A stretch of 64,000 nucleotides of DNA from Marthasterias glacialis (lineage: Eukaryota; Echinodermata; Asteroidea; Forcipulatida; Asteriidae). The notes under the pieces are model-generated. The model was not told the origin of the DNA. It ran no database searches and saw only the letters and a program-made list of their open reading frames with translations. Of the stretch, positions 47,001 through 58,384 are shown one piece after another; position 1 is the first letter of the stretch; each line of letters begins with the position of its first letter. The stretch is from assembly GCA_911728455.2 (NCBI GenBank), contig OU452224.1:3224001-3288000 (forward strand), written 5' to 3'. Made by a program: the position numbers and the translations under genes.

Positions 47001-50000
47001 CGTGTTTGTGACAGGAACACTTTGTAATTTGTGCCAAACTGATTTATTCTGAAGGGTTTACTTCTTCCAAATGTTTGGTAGAATTCAAATTCGTGCAACG
47101 AAAGATCAACTTTGACCGGTGCACGCGTTGTACGTAAACTAGGTACGGGTAAGATGATCGTTTTTTTGCCACAGAAATAGCTGTCGGGTAATGGTGACGA
47201 GCCTGCATCTCAAAGGCCATTTAAAAGTAAACTTATAACTAAAGACACACGTTACCTCTTATTTAAGTTGTAGCTGTCTGATTTCTCTGAAGGTGAACAT
47301 TTTCATGATTTGTAAAATACGGATTTGGCTTCAGACCAGTGACCTCCTGAAATAAAAGACCAAAGATCCAAATATTATGCAAATATTGCCCAACATTTCA
47401 CCTCAGATATTATCTACTGTCAGACTGACACTGAAGTTCACAATCAAAGAATTCATAAAAGTCTTCCACATACATGTAGTCTACACTGCTATAGTTTTGT
47501 TACTGGGGTTTATTCATGTACCCTAGTCTTCTTTAATCAGAAAGGTTTGGTTTGGATGGGGGGAGGGCACAGTTGCAGATTATGAAGTTTTTCCAAGGGT
47601 TACCTCTTCCAGATATTTAACCTAAACCTTAAAACCAAAGCTATTTAAAAAGTAACCTTATAAATAAATACAAAGCTTACCTCTTATTAAAGTGAGCTGA
47701 CTGATTTCTCTGAAGGTGAACATTTCCATGATTTCAGATAAGTGACCTGAAATAAAAGTCAAAAGATCCAAACATTATGCAAATATTTCTCAACATTTCA
47801 CCTCAGACATTCTCTAAGGTTAGACTGTGAGTATAGGTAAGAATTTGTACAACTTATAAACATTTGATAAATTTGCAAAGACTGTGATTGAAAGGGTAAC
47901 AAAATTATCATTCTTGGTTTTGTCCCCCAAAAGATACAAATCTGAAGTAAGTTTTACTGTCTATTATGTTTATTCAAAACTTCGTCCCAATAAAACAATG
48001 TTCGTTGCAAAGGTTTATTTTAGGGCAAATTAGGTAAAACAATGATTTGAAATGCAGGGTTAGCCCATACCTCGATAAAAAAAGGCACATTTTTCTCAAG
48101 ATGGGTTTGACACAAGAGAACTCTATTTTACATTAATATTGAGTAGTTCATGGGAACAGAGACAAAATAAACCCACAGGTGTTTTATCGGCAAGTTAAAC
48201 TGGCACATGTATTGGGTCTGATTTGTTAATGTATAAGCAGAAACATTTGTCTCAAGGACAGCCGATACTATTTATTATCATTGTAGTAAGTGAAACAATG
48301 TAATTAATTTGTGCATGTATTATTTACAAGTATTTGGGGTAAATTTTCAAGGCTAAGGTTGATGCAAAGCTACCTTGAGGGTCAGTATGTGGGCCAGCCA
48401 CCTAGGGTGCAATGTGACACCAGATTTAAGGAGGAGGGATTCCTGAGAGACAGAGGATGGATTCCCCTGAGGGACAAAACTCTCACCCAATGAGTTTGGT
48501 TGAAGTAGATTTACAACACCATCAGTGAAGTCCCAGGCCATTTGAGAAAAAAAAAACAAGTGCACTATAGTATCTAGTGAACTAATAAATTCAGGGTCAA
48601 AATTCTCGTTTTTCTTTTGGCAGATTTGTTTGTGTGTAAATGATGTCACTAAATAACTCAGCCTATCAAGGGCATACACTACAAGTATTCCTCTGATTTT
48701 TTTTTTAGAAAGAACCATGTTTGTGGCAGGAACATTTTGTAATTTGTGCCAAATTGATTTATTCTTTAGGGTTTACTTCTTCCAAATATTTAACCTTAAC
48801 TTAAACATTAAAGACGTACGCTCGTCAATGCCCAACAGACAAATTCGTGCAACGAAAGATCAACTTTGACCGGTGCACGCGTTGTACGTAAACAAGGTTA
48901 GGGTACATGACCTGATGTGCCACAGAAATAGCTGTCAGGTAATGGTGATGAGCCTGCGTCTTTAAGGCCATTTAAAAGTAAACTTATAACTAAAGTATAA
49001 ATACACATGTTACCTCTTATTTAAGTTGTAGCTGTCTGATTTCTCTGAAGGTGAACATTTTCAAGATTTGGAAAATAAGGAGTTGGCTCCAGACGAGTGA
49101 CCTCCTGAAATAAAAGACCAAAGATCCAAATATTATATAAATACTGCTCAACATTTCACCTCAGATATTATCTACTGTCAGACTGACACTGAAGTTCACA
49201 ATCCAAGAATTCATAAAAGTCTTCCACATACATGTAGTCTACACTGCTATAGTTTTGTTACTGGGGTTTATTCATGTACCCTAGCCTTCTTTAATCAGAA
49301 AGGTTTGGTTTGGATGGGGGGAGGGGAAGTTGCAGATTATTAAGTATTTCCAAGGGTTACCTCTTCCAGATATTTAACCTAAACCTTAAAACCAAAGCTA
49401 TTTAAAAAGTAACCTTATAAATAAATACAAAGCTTACCTCTTATTAAAGTGAGCTGACTGATTTCTCTGAAGGTGAACATTTCCATGATTTCAGATAAGT
49501 GACCTGAAATAAAAGTCAAAAGATCCAAACATTATGCAAATATTTCTCAACATTTCACATCAGACATTCTCTAAGGTCAGACTGTGAGTATAAGTCAGAA
49601 TTTGTACAACTTTTGGTAAATGTGCAAAGACTGTGATTGAATGGGGTAAAAAAATTATCATTCTTGGTTTTATCCAAAAAAAAAGACTAATCTGAAATAA
49701 GTTTTACTGTCTTTTATGTTTATTCATAACTTTGTCACATTAAAACAATGTTCGTTGCAAAGGTTTATTTTAGGGCAAATTAGGTAAAACAACGATTTGA
49801 AAATGCAGGGTTAGCCCATACCTCGATAAAAAAGGCAAATTTTTCTCAAGATGGGTTTGACACAAGAGAGCTCTATTTTACATTAATATTGAGTTCAACA
49901 AGGGAAAATACACAAAATAAATCCCCAGGGGTTATATTGGCAAGTTTAACTACTGGTACATGTATTGGGTCTGATTTGTTAATGTATAAGCAGAAACATT

Positions 50001-50717
50001 TGTCTCAAGGACAGCCGATACTAATTATTATCTAGGGTGCAATGTGACACCTGATTAAGGAGGGATTCCTGAGACTGAGAGACAGAGCATGGATTCCCCG
50101 AGGAACAAACTATCACCCAATGAGTTTGGGTGAAGTATATCAGCAACAACCCCATCAGTGAAGTGCAAGGCCATTTGAGAAAAAAAGTGCACTATAGTAT
50201 ATAGTGAACTAAATTCAGGGTCAAAATTCTCGTTTTTCTTTTGGCAGATTTGTTTGTGTGTAAATGACGTCACTAAATAACTCAGCATATCAAGCACATA
50301 CACTCCAAGTATTCCTCTGATTATTTTAGAAAGAACCATGTTTGTGGCAGGAACATTTTGTAATTTGTGCCAAATTGATTGATTCTTTAGGGTTTACTTC
50401 TTCCAAATATTTAACCTAAACTTAAACATTAAAGACGTACGCTCGTCAACACCCAACCAACAAATTCGTGCAATGACAGATCGCCTTTGACCGGCGCACA
50501 CGTTGTATGTAAACAAGGTTAGGGTACATGATAGTTTTGTGCCACAGAAATAGGCGCCGGGTAATGGTGATGAGCCTGCATCTTTAAGGTCATTTAAAAA
50601 GTAAACTTATAACTAAATACACACGTTACCTACTATTAAAGTTGTAGCTGCCTGATTTTTCTGAAGGTGAACATTTCCATGATTTGAAGAATAAGGAGTT
50701 GGCTTCAGATGAGTGAC
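44001..50717 (-). CDS. Array of nine exon-like copies (unknown gene)
   Basis: Minus-strand segments between a TTTCAG-type acceptor and a GAG|GTAA donor: 50717-50630, 49101-49014, 47343-47256, 45352-45265 and 44088-44001 (88 bp each), 45775-45690 (86 bp), short forms 49503-49438 and 47746-47681 (66 bp), and a divergent 46388-46318. In the frame starting VT.L, four of the six long copies are fully open (VTHLKPTPYSSNHGNVHLQ; VTRLKPTPWFTNRENVHHR). Two share one TTA-to-TAA change near the end. An 88-bp exon is not a multiple of three, so joining two would shift frame; inclusion would have to be mutually exclusive. Some acceptors are CAGGAG or CAGAAG, with two possible AG sites. No domain recognised; could be decayed exon copies. 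Confidence 0.4.
44370..44715. mobile_element. Truncated copy of TTAACCAGTTG-family MITE
   Basis: The left end TTAACCAGTTGGCGCTGGAT is followed by family blocks (AAGAGAATCTTTGTTCTCTTGG; CAGCGGTACCCTCAAAG is shared with the copy at 39.3 kb). The right end is missing. Confidence 0.6.
46700..46880. repeat. Dispersed repeat shared with 57.99-58.11 kb
   Basis: Shared blocks include ATTTACTAGGATCCTTCC, CCAACACCATATGG and CAACACCCAAACTGT, in the same order and orientation at both places. Type of element unknown. Confidence 0.6.
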
Positions 50718-50800
50718 CTGAAATACAAGACCAAAGATCCAATTATTATGCAAAAATTGTTCACCATTTCACCTCAGATAATAAAAAAAAAGGGACGATG

Positions 50801-51289
50801 ATATGCGTGACATTAGTTTTGAGTAAGGGTTATCTATTAAAGTCTGATAAAAAATCAATACAAATGTTCTGATAGTGGTGTAAAGGAAACTCCAAACCAC
50901 GTCAGATTACGACTGATCATACGGTACGAATGTAAGTTTAACAATTCTTTAAAGTATTATGCAGATTGATTTTTTAAATATGTAAAAGCCAAGATTTTCA
51001 TGAATGAAATGAAAGTGCAAAAGATGGAAAAAATTTTGCAGCAGAGATCAGTGAAATACACAACGATTTTATTTGTCACTGACAGCTATGTGTGCTTGAA
51101 AATTCTTCTTTGGTACAAAATAGTCATAAAACACTGGCCTACAGCGTATTTTCTGTTTGAACTGATCTGCCGAAAACTAAAAGCAAGTTATTTTTCTTTT
51201 TTCGTAATTTGGGAAATTTTTTGGAACAGGGTATCACACTGTCATAGCGAAACGCCTTATCACAGCGGATTAGTCTGACCGTTTAAAGT
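50801..51289. other. Gap between exon array and foldback region
   Basis: Nothing recognised; one plus-strand open frame of about 90 codons has no family signature. Confidence 0.35.
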
Positions 51290-51330
51290 AAAAAAAAAAA
51301 AGGAGTACAGCGCCCCAGTTACTGGGTCTT
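51290..51330. mobile_element. Isolated foldback-element end
   Basis: GGAGTACAGCGCCCCAGTTA followed by CTGGGTCT equals the right end of the element at 53760-54783. No matching left end is seen upstream, so this is a solo or truncated end. Confidence 0.55.
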
Positions 51331-51871
51331 GGTGTCACCCATAAAGATGTGTTGACTTTGTTCAGAAAAATTAATACGTTATTTCTCCCCATAGCATGCA
51401 GTAATTTTAACAAGGGACAAATCATGGTGTTGGTGGCACTTTGGGCACCACCCTTTTTTCAAGGCAGTTCTGTGTATCGTGCTGTGTAAAACACAGAAAA
51501 AACTGCACATCCCAATAGACTAAAACTTATTGACTGCCTTGGAGAAAGGCTAGCATGCTATACGCCCGTGAGGTAGTCCCGCGATGGTGGGTCATCGATT
51601 TTCAGCCTATATTTTACACAAAAACTGCAGGGTTTCTGTTGGAGAACTTTTTGGATTACTTCTCTATAAATGTTGCTATCTATAACTGTCAACAAATCTA
51701 GTAGTACCGTGATTGCCAGAGCAAAAATCATTTTTGGAAGGCTTTTTGGGATTCAGCTAACAGCCTATGACAATACATTAATTCATGTCCATCAACCGTA
51801 AACAAATTTGCATGTTACAAGCATTTTGTGCATTGTCCATGTAATATGTGAAGGTTTTTTTGCTTCGAAAC

Positions 51872-52473
51872 TAGACCCAGTAACTGGGGCACTCTGAAGA
51901 AGCAATTTTTTTACGAATCTACATCAACTACTGTGTCCTAACAAAAAGGATTACGGTTTTGCTGATCCCGCAGTCAACGCAGGATACCAGCTGCATAGAG
52001 CGTGCACTCCGCCAATAATGACCAATGGAATTTCTATGTACAGTGTGGATTGTGTGTTGGCGTATGGGGACTGGTACACTCTTGACTGCGCAAAACAATA
52101 TGCAAGTCAGGGCATCAGCGAACATGCAGTGCTTTTTGTTAGGAAACAGTAGTTGATGTCATGTAGTAATAATTGCAGATCGTAACGACTGCACTTTTAG
52201 TTGGCCTAAAAAATCATCAATTTGGAGGACAGAAAATGACCGTCAGTACAGCTAAATGTATTTTATTTCATCTTTGATATCTTGACTTAAGAAGCCAGTA
52301 GGCAATTTACCAGCAATTCGGAGTCTTTGTCATAATTTTGACTATTTTTTAACAGATTCGTAAAACATCTGCTTCGTCAGAGCGCCCACACATATACTGG
52401 ATTGAGGCGCTAGTATGACTGATAATGTTAAAATCTCAAAAAAAGGAGTTCAGCGCCCCAGTTACTGGGTCTA
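51872..52473. mobile_element. 602-bp diverged relative of the foldback element
   Basis: It begins TAGACCCAGTAACTGGGGC and ends with the inverted form GCCCCAGTTACTGGGTCTA. Flanks CTTCGAAAC and CTTTTAAAC agree at 7 of 9 positions, as a decayed 9-bp duplication would. Its interior shares CAGTCAACGCAGGATACCAG and GTCAGGGCATCAGCGAACAT with the 53.76-kb element. Confidence 0.65.
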
Positions 52474-52902
52474 CTTTTAAACAGCATCATCTGTCAAAAT
52501 ACGTTCAGACATGTTCAGAGAAAAAAATAATAATAAAAATTTTAAAAATTCAATGATGAAAATCTTAATAAATTTATAAGCACATGTTTATATGGCACAA
52601 AGTAGTAGCTGATCACTTTAGTGCTGGGTAGATGTAAAGTCTATAACAATGCCTAAAAAAAGAGAATCCAAAAAAATACCGCCAAGGCGCCAAACCGTCT
52701 CCTCTGTCAAGTGTCAGTGACTGCGTGTGTCACTGCAGTGTCACTGTCAGTGTGTCAAAGTACTTGCAAATTTTACACAACAAATACACAATCCAACACC
52801 TCAATTAAAATGTTACGGTTCTTTGCAATTCTGCGGTGAAAGGTGTCGACAGACTAGCATAAATAGTATTTTCTGCAATTCTTCAGAAATTAAAATGCTC
52901 AC

Positions 52903-53017
52903 CAATCTTGCAGGAGTTCATGTACAACACGTGTGACACCGGCCATTTAACTTCAGAAGATACGCTACCAACCTCGTTCGCCGCGTCATTTTTTGGTACC
53001 GAGGCTGGTTCGATCAT
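52903..53017 (-). CDS. Possible first coding exon, unknown protein
   Basis: On the minus strand an ATG opens 38 codons (MIEPASVPKNDAANEV and later SEVKWPVSHVLYMNSCKI) that end at a strong donor, ATTG|GTGAGC. The region is richer in CpG than its surroundings. A short upstream ATG overlaps in another frame. The next exon-like segment downstream on this strand is the 50.7-kb array copy, which is also open in the phase this donor would require. No family recognised. Confidence 0.3.
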
Positions 53018-53485
53018 AAAAGGCGAGGTATCGATACGGCACACTGCCCATGGTGTCGAGGTTGAACACAACCGTTAATCTTGAATGCTGCCCTCTCTTG
53101 ATTCATTTTCATGTTTTTTTTTATTAGACTGGTTCCCGGAACGAGAACGAGAACGCGTTGTTAGGGACCGGGAACCAGTGTAGAAGAAAAAACGCTTGGT
53201 CTTAGTTGGACAATAGAGGTCGCCCTCTAAATTCTTTACAAGTAAATAAACATTCGTTTGAAGGAGACGACACCTTGCCCTTTGATTTAGCCCACAAAAA
53301 ACACGCTAATTCTAATCTTCTACCTCCATGGTAAAATGAAGGTGCCTCATTTTAATTTTAAGAAGTTGTGAAGAAAACTGAGGAATATAGTATGACGATA
53401 ACAGTTGAACAAACGGCAAATAAACCTGATGAAAAAAGGTAAGGTCAAAACGGCCGTAAGTTTACTGTAGGAAAACGGCTGTGCA

Positions 53486-53578
53486 TACTCCTGTCCTAGA
53501 ACTATGAGGTTCGTTCCGCTATCGTCTCCACGAGCTCGTGGAGACGATAGCGGAACGAACCTCATAGTTCTAGGAGTA
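53486..53578. mobile_element. 93-bp MITE with an 82-bp perfect palindrome and 9-bp TSD
   Basis: Positions 53494-53534 and 53535-53575 are exact reverse complements (41 bp each; centre CCACGAGCTCGTGG). GGCTGTGCA flanks the element at 53477-53485 and 53579-53587. The left terminus has an extra 5 bases relative to TACTCCTAGAACTATG. Same family as 27207-27291. Confidence 0.85.
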
Positions 53579-53759
53579 GGCTGTGCATACCCTCTAAATT
53601 TTATTATCCCCAATGCAAATTTAACATACATCGGTGACTGACATTGTTTTATATTTTCATTTATTGTTTTTAAAGCAAATAACAACATCGGTTTGCAAAT
53701 TGTAACCCTTTTGTTCAATGTTTGGAATAATTAATGATTCACATTTTTACCACTAAAAT

Positions 53760-54783
53760 TAGACCCAGTAACTGGGGCGCTGTACTCCTTTTTTGAGATT
53801 TTTGACATTATCTGTCGTACTAGCGCCCCAGTCCGTGGTCTATATGGAAAGTGCTCCGATTCGGAGTCCGAAGCGGTTTTTTTCTGAATCAGTTACAAAA
53901 TTGTCAAAATTGCAACAAGGACTCGACAGAATTGCTTGAAAATCGCCTACTGGCTTCTCCAAGTATCTATGGTGAAATAAAATGCAGTTAATTGTACTCA
54001 CGATCATTTTTGGTCCTCCAAATCGATGATTTTTAGCCCACTATCACGCATATATCAAATTTGCCGTTAGAATCGCCATTTTGAATGTGATACTCAACGA
54101 CCGTTTCCTTATGTCTAAAACGCTGCGAGGATTGTGTGTTCGCTGAGGCCCTGACTTTCATATTGTTTTCCGCGCAGTCAACGCAGGATACCAGGCTGTG
54201 TGTAGCACCAATGTTCGCTGACGCCCTGACATTCATATTGATTTGCGCAGTCAATGCAGGATACCAGCTGTGTAGCCTGGTATCCTGCGTTGACTGTGCA
54301 AATCAATATGCATGTCAGGGCATCAGCGAACATTGGCGCTACACACAGCCTGGTATCCTGCGTTGACTGCGCGGAAAACAATATGAAAGTCAGGGCCTCA
54401 GCGAACACGCAATCCTCGCAGCGTTTTAGACATAAGGAAACGGTCGTTGAGTATCACATTCAAAATGGCGATTCTAACGGCAAATTTGATAATGCGTGAT
54501 AGTGGGCTAAAAATCATCGATTTGGAGGACCAAAAATGATCGTGAGTACAATTAACTGCATTTTATTTCACCATAGATACTTGGAGAAGCCAGTAGGCGA
54601 TTTTCAAGCAATTCTGTCGAGTCCTTGTTGCAATTTTGACAATTTTGTAACTGATTCAGAAAAAAACCGCTTCGGACTCCGAATCGGAGCACTTTCCATA
54701 TATACCACGGACTGGGGCGCTAGTACGACAGATAATGTCAAAAATCTCAAAAAAGGAGTACAGCGCCCCAGTTACTGGGTCTA
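53760..54783. mobile_element. 1,024-bp foldback element with 9-bp target-site duplication
   Basis: Two arms of about 500 bp, nearly exact reverse complements, meet near 54271. The ends are TAGACCCAGTAACTGGGGCG and its inverse. CACTAAAAT flanks both sides (53751-53759 and 54784-54792). The end sequence is itself palindromic (CCCAGTAACTGGG). Near the centre each arm holds internal copies of CAGTCAACGCAGGATACC. There is no transposase, so it is non-autonomous. Confidence 0.9.
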
Positions 54784-55265
54784 CACTAAAATGCACTTTA
54801 ATCATTTCCTTCATCATTTGATCTACAAAGAAGGAACATTTTGTAATATTAGTGGCGGGTGTGAATTATCGTTGTGATTTTTTGTTATGGTATAAATAAC
54901 TGCATGACGTGTACATTTGATAAAGCAACTTTGATTTCTTCTTTTTGTGGTTTGCATTAGGGTTGGTCAATCAGTAGAGCAAAGAATGAGATGGACTACA
55001 CCAATGAGGGCATCAGCTGTCTGTGCTGTTCAAATTGTCTAGTTGGAGTACCGGAAAATCAACGCCAAGAAAGGACCTTTCATCTGTGATATTTCTCAAG
55101 TGGAAACAAACCAGGCCTCTTTGATAGGGCAAGGTCATTTTCATTTTGTAAAAGGCACTTCTTTTGGAAAATCTTGAAGTCTGTGGGAAACTTTTGAAGG
55201 GGCGCCAAGGCCAGGCCAACAGTGTCCATGTAATTCCATGTATCAGCCGGTTTGATAGAGTCCAT

Positions 55266-56612
55266 ATGATGGAGAAACCATTTATATGCAGCATATGTGA
55301 CAGAGGCTTCTCAAGTCGAAGACTACTCAGAGGCCATAAGAAGATTCACACAAAACCATTTGCTTGTAACACTTGTGGGAAAACCTTCGCACGGAATAAC
55401 AGGCTGCGATCCCATCAGTGGGTCCACACCAAGGAGAAACCGTTTACATGTAACCAATGCGGAAAAAACTTTATTTTTGAATGGAATCTTCGACATCATC
55501 AGAGGGTTCACACAACTGAAAAACCGTATGTTTGTAACACTTGTGGGAAAACCTTCACCTGGCATGGCAGTCTAAGAACGCATCAGAGTGTTCACAGCAA
55601 GGAGCGACCTTTTACATGTGATATATGTCACAATGGCTTCTATTCCAGAAACAATCTCAAACAACATCAGTTGCTCCATTCAACTCAAAAACCATTCATT
55701 TGTAACTTTTGCGGCAAAGGATTCACAAGGAGATACCGGCTAACATCCCATCAGTGGGTGCACACTAAGGTCAACCCGTTTGTATGTACTATATGTGATA
55801 ACACATTCTCGGACAATACTAGTCTTAAACAGCATCAGGTGGTCCATTCAAACAAAAGACCATACGTGTGTGAATACTGTGGGGCGGCTTTCTCCCGAAT
55901 CTGCGGTCTGACGGTGCATCACAATCTCCACACCAAAGAGAAAATATTCACATGTCACATCTGTGATAAATCTTTTTTATATGAGACTGGTCTAGTGAGA
56001 CATCAGAGGGTCCACACCAAAGAAAAACCATTTGTTTGTCCAATTTGTGGGAAAAGTTTCACGTGGAACAGCAGCCTGAGATCTCATGTGAGCGTCCACA
56101 CCAAAGCCAAACCATTTCATTGTGGCGTATGTGATAAATCCTTCTCACGTGAAACCAGTCTCACGAGGCATCAGTTTCTCCACACCAACATCAAACCGCA
56201 CGTGTGTAAGATTTGTGGAAAAGCCTTCTCAAGGAAAAGTAACCGACAAAGGCACGAGGATCTCCACATCAGACAGAAACTATTTGTATGTGATGTTTGT
56301 GAGAAATCCTTCCCGGATGGAGACAGTCTTGGAGAACATCAGACAAATCATAAAAATGAAAAAACATTTGTTTGTGATATTTGTGGGAAAGCCTTTGCAA
56401 GGAGGATCAATCTAACAGCTCATCAGTATTTCCATACTAAAGGCAAACCATTTGTCTGTGATATTTGTCACAAATCCTTCTCATATGGAAGTGGCCTTAC
56501 GAGGCATCATAGGATCCACACAAATGAAAAACCATTTGTTTGTAACGTTTGTGGCAAGGCTTTTTCATGGGAGGCCAGTCAAAAAAGACATCAGAGTGGC
56601 CACTCCAAATAA
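55266..56612 (+). CDS. C2H2 zinc-finger protein, 16 fingers
   Basis: Predicted DNA-binding nuclear protein of 448 residues from the ATG at 55266 (a second ATG follows directly). It is made almost entirely of 16 C2H2 fingers of the CxxC-x12-HxxxH type with HTKEKPFVC-like linkers. The linker between fingers 1 and 2 is shortened (HTKPFAC). It ends HQSGHSK and TAA. The frame is open without ATG back to a stop at 55149, so an upstream exon could supply the real N-terminus. No KRAB, BTB, SCAN or ZAD in this exon. Only about 35% of finger contact positions look shared with the 24.9-kb gene, so the two are not a recent duplicate; orthology is not assignable. AATAAA signals lie near 57001 and 57399. 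Confidence 0.9.
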   Translation: MMEKPFICSICDRGFSSRRLLRGHKKIHTKPFACNTCGKTFARNNRLRSHQWVHTKEKPFTCNQCGKNFIFEWNLRHHQRVHTTEKPYVCNTCGKTFTWHGSLRTHQSVHSKERPFTCDICHNGFYSRNNLKQHQLLHSTQKPFICNFCGKGFTRRYRLTSHQWVHTKVNPFVCTICDNTFSDNTSLKQHQVVHSNKRPYVCEYCGAAFSRICGLTVHHNLHTKEKIFTCHICDKSFLYETGLVRHQRVHTKEKPFVCPICGKSFTWNSSLRSHVSVHTKAKPFHCGVCDKSFSRETSLTRHQFLHTNIKPHVCKICGKAFSRKSNRQRHEDLHIRQKLFVCDVCEKSFPDGDSLGEHQTNHKNEKTFVCDICGKAFARRINLTAHQYFHTKGKPFVCDICHKSFSYGSGLTRHHRIHTNEKPFVCNVCGKAFSWEASQKRHQSGHSK

Positions 56613-58384
56613 AACTTTTGAATATATGTTTTCCCGGTCAATTTGAGCAAAAATTAATTCAGTTTCATTTTACCAGGCATACAAATTCACGCATGTTTCC
56701 CTTATTTGTTCAAACTAGGGTTTCTTTTCAGTCACTGTTGCATTCAAGTCATTTTCGTGACCAGTGAATGCTGAATTGTTGAAACAGAATACTCCTTTTG
56801 ACTGTTAAATGCTAATTTGCAACGAAGCATTCATTTTCAAATTAAATGAATGAGCCGATTGTTAAATTTAAAGAATTTGTGTTGAAACTAGCCAGGAAAA
56901 ACCTACACTAACATTTTATCTGGCATAGAAATTGCATAGATAATCAATTTCATCATTAGAATCTTATAATTATGTGGCATAGGCAGCCATGGTTATGTGC
57001 AATAAATTTAGTATATATAGTAATACACCTTTTTTATATTTATAAGGAAAAGTTTAAGGCAAGTCTAACATACCATGCCATTTATAATTATCCATAACTC
57101 TGAATTACCCATTAAATTTGAAGTTATGATTCATCACTGGACTTTAAAAGATCAAAATCAAAATTGATCGACTGTTGAGTGATAATTTTTTCTTGCACAT
57201 GGCAGTGATTTAGAAAATGTTTGTTTTTTAAGGAAATTGGTTGTGGTAGGCCTATTAAGTTGATAAAAGTATACTTTGTAGGTAAAAATATTTGTTTTTA
57301 ATGTTTGTGTTATTATTTTTAGTCACGTATCATGTTTGATCTCTATAAATGCAATTAGTACCAAGCACTTCTAAGTTGAAATGTTTTGTGAAGAGTGAAT
57401 AAAGCACACTTACGGACTAGGCAGTTTTGCTAGCTTGTGGCCCCAATCCTCCAATATCCTCTTCTCCTATGTCACTCCAGATTCGGGTATGCCTGATCCT
57501 GTGGTAAGCACTGGTTGTTTGGGCCTACCGGCCCCAGTCCTTCTGAATCCTTCACTTTGGCAATCGGATAGAAGGATTTGGGACTGTAAGGGTCAAGAAA
57601 AAAATAGTCTCCACTTCATGCTCACTTTTGAACAGAGAATCATGGTTAGCCATTTCATTCCAGCCTCCTCTTAGCTAATATAACGAACAGGAGACTGAAA
57701 TTCGTAACAAGCGCACATCACAATAGAAGTAAATTTTGAGATTTCTTTACTAATTTAAAAGGAATAACAACAAAGTATTTAATTACAAACTCACTTGGTA
57801 ATGAAAGACTATTGTCATGTTTTTTTGCTCTTTGTTCAAAATGAAAATTGAAAATAACTGATTACAGAAGAAAGTTTGGTTGAAGGTGTACATTCAATGA
57901 AGGACTAGCCTCGTTGGAAGTCTGAAAAGTGCAATAAAGGGAGTGAAGTTATGTTTGTTTTGTGTATGTGTGAATTTCAATACCTCTTGAACTCCGTTTC
58001 CCTTGAGCGAATTACTAGGATCCTTCCTCACCCTAACAAAATCCAACACCATATGGTAATTCAACACCCAAACTGTTTGTGTTTGACTCTGATTATGGTG
58101 AAGCATAAATCATTTTACTAAATAAGTGCTGTCCTCAAAACTTGCAGTTGAATTTTGAAGGATGGTTAGGGTTCATGTCTTTTAACCTAGTTGCTTGCTA
58201 ACCTCTTGACGGTCATAGACTAGAGGATAACAATGAACCATGGGTTTAAATTTGACAATTTTTTTCTGACCATTTTCAACATTTTAAACGTATCCAGTCA
58301 GCACATTTAACATGTTGGAACCCTCCCCCTCTCCCCCCCAAAAAAAAATACTGCAATAACATTAACAAAACAAAAAAGAATAAT
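56613..58384. other. 3' flank of zinc-finger gene, no other gene recognised
   Basis: AT-rich sequence with AATAAA near 57001 and 57399 that could end the zinc-finger transcript. A dispersed repeat at 57990-58110 is shared with 46.7 kb. Confidence 0.45.

Larger units (their letters stand above)
43600..50800 (-). repeat. Segmental tandem array, units of about 1.3-2.0 kb
   Basis: Ordered blocks recur four to five times: GTTTGTGTGTAAATTATGTC (near 43.79, 44.89, 46.92, 48.63, 50.25 kb), the CTTAAAG-type MITE (45.07, 47.09, 48.81, 50.43 kb) and exon-like segments ending in TTACCTCTTATT (minus-strand donors). Spacings between corresponding long exons are 1264, 1991, 1758 and 1616 bp. Confidence 0.85.

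Noticed and set aside
54033-54499. Overlapping open frames on both strands with identical peptides (FAEALTFILFSAQSTQD)
   Set aside because: They are mirror images created by the arms of the foldback element.
55164-55265. Zinc-finger protein starting at 55164
   Set aside because: That position is TTG; the first in-frame ATG is 55266. Likewise 26197 on the minus strand is TTG and the first ATG is at 26182.
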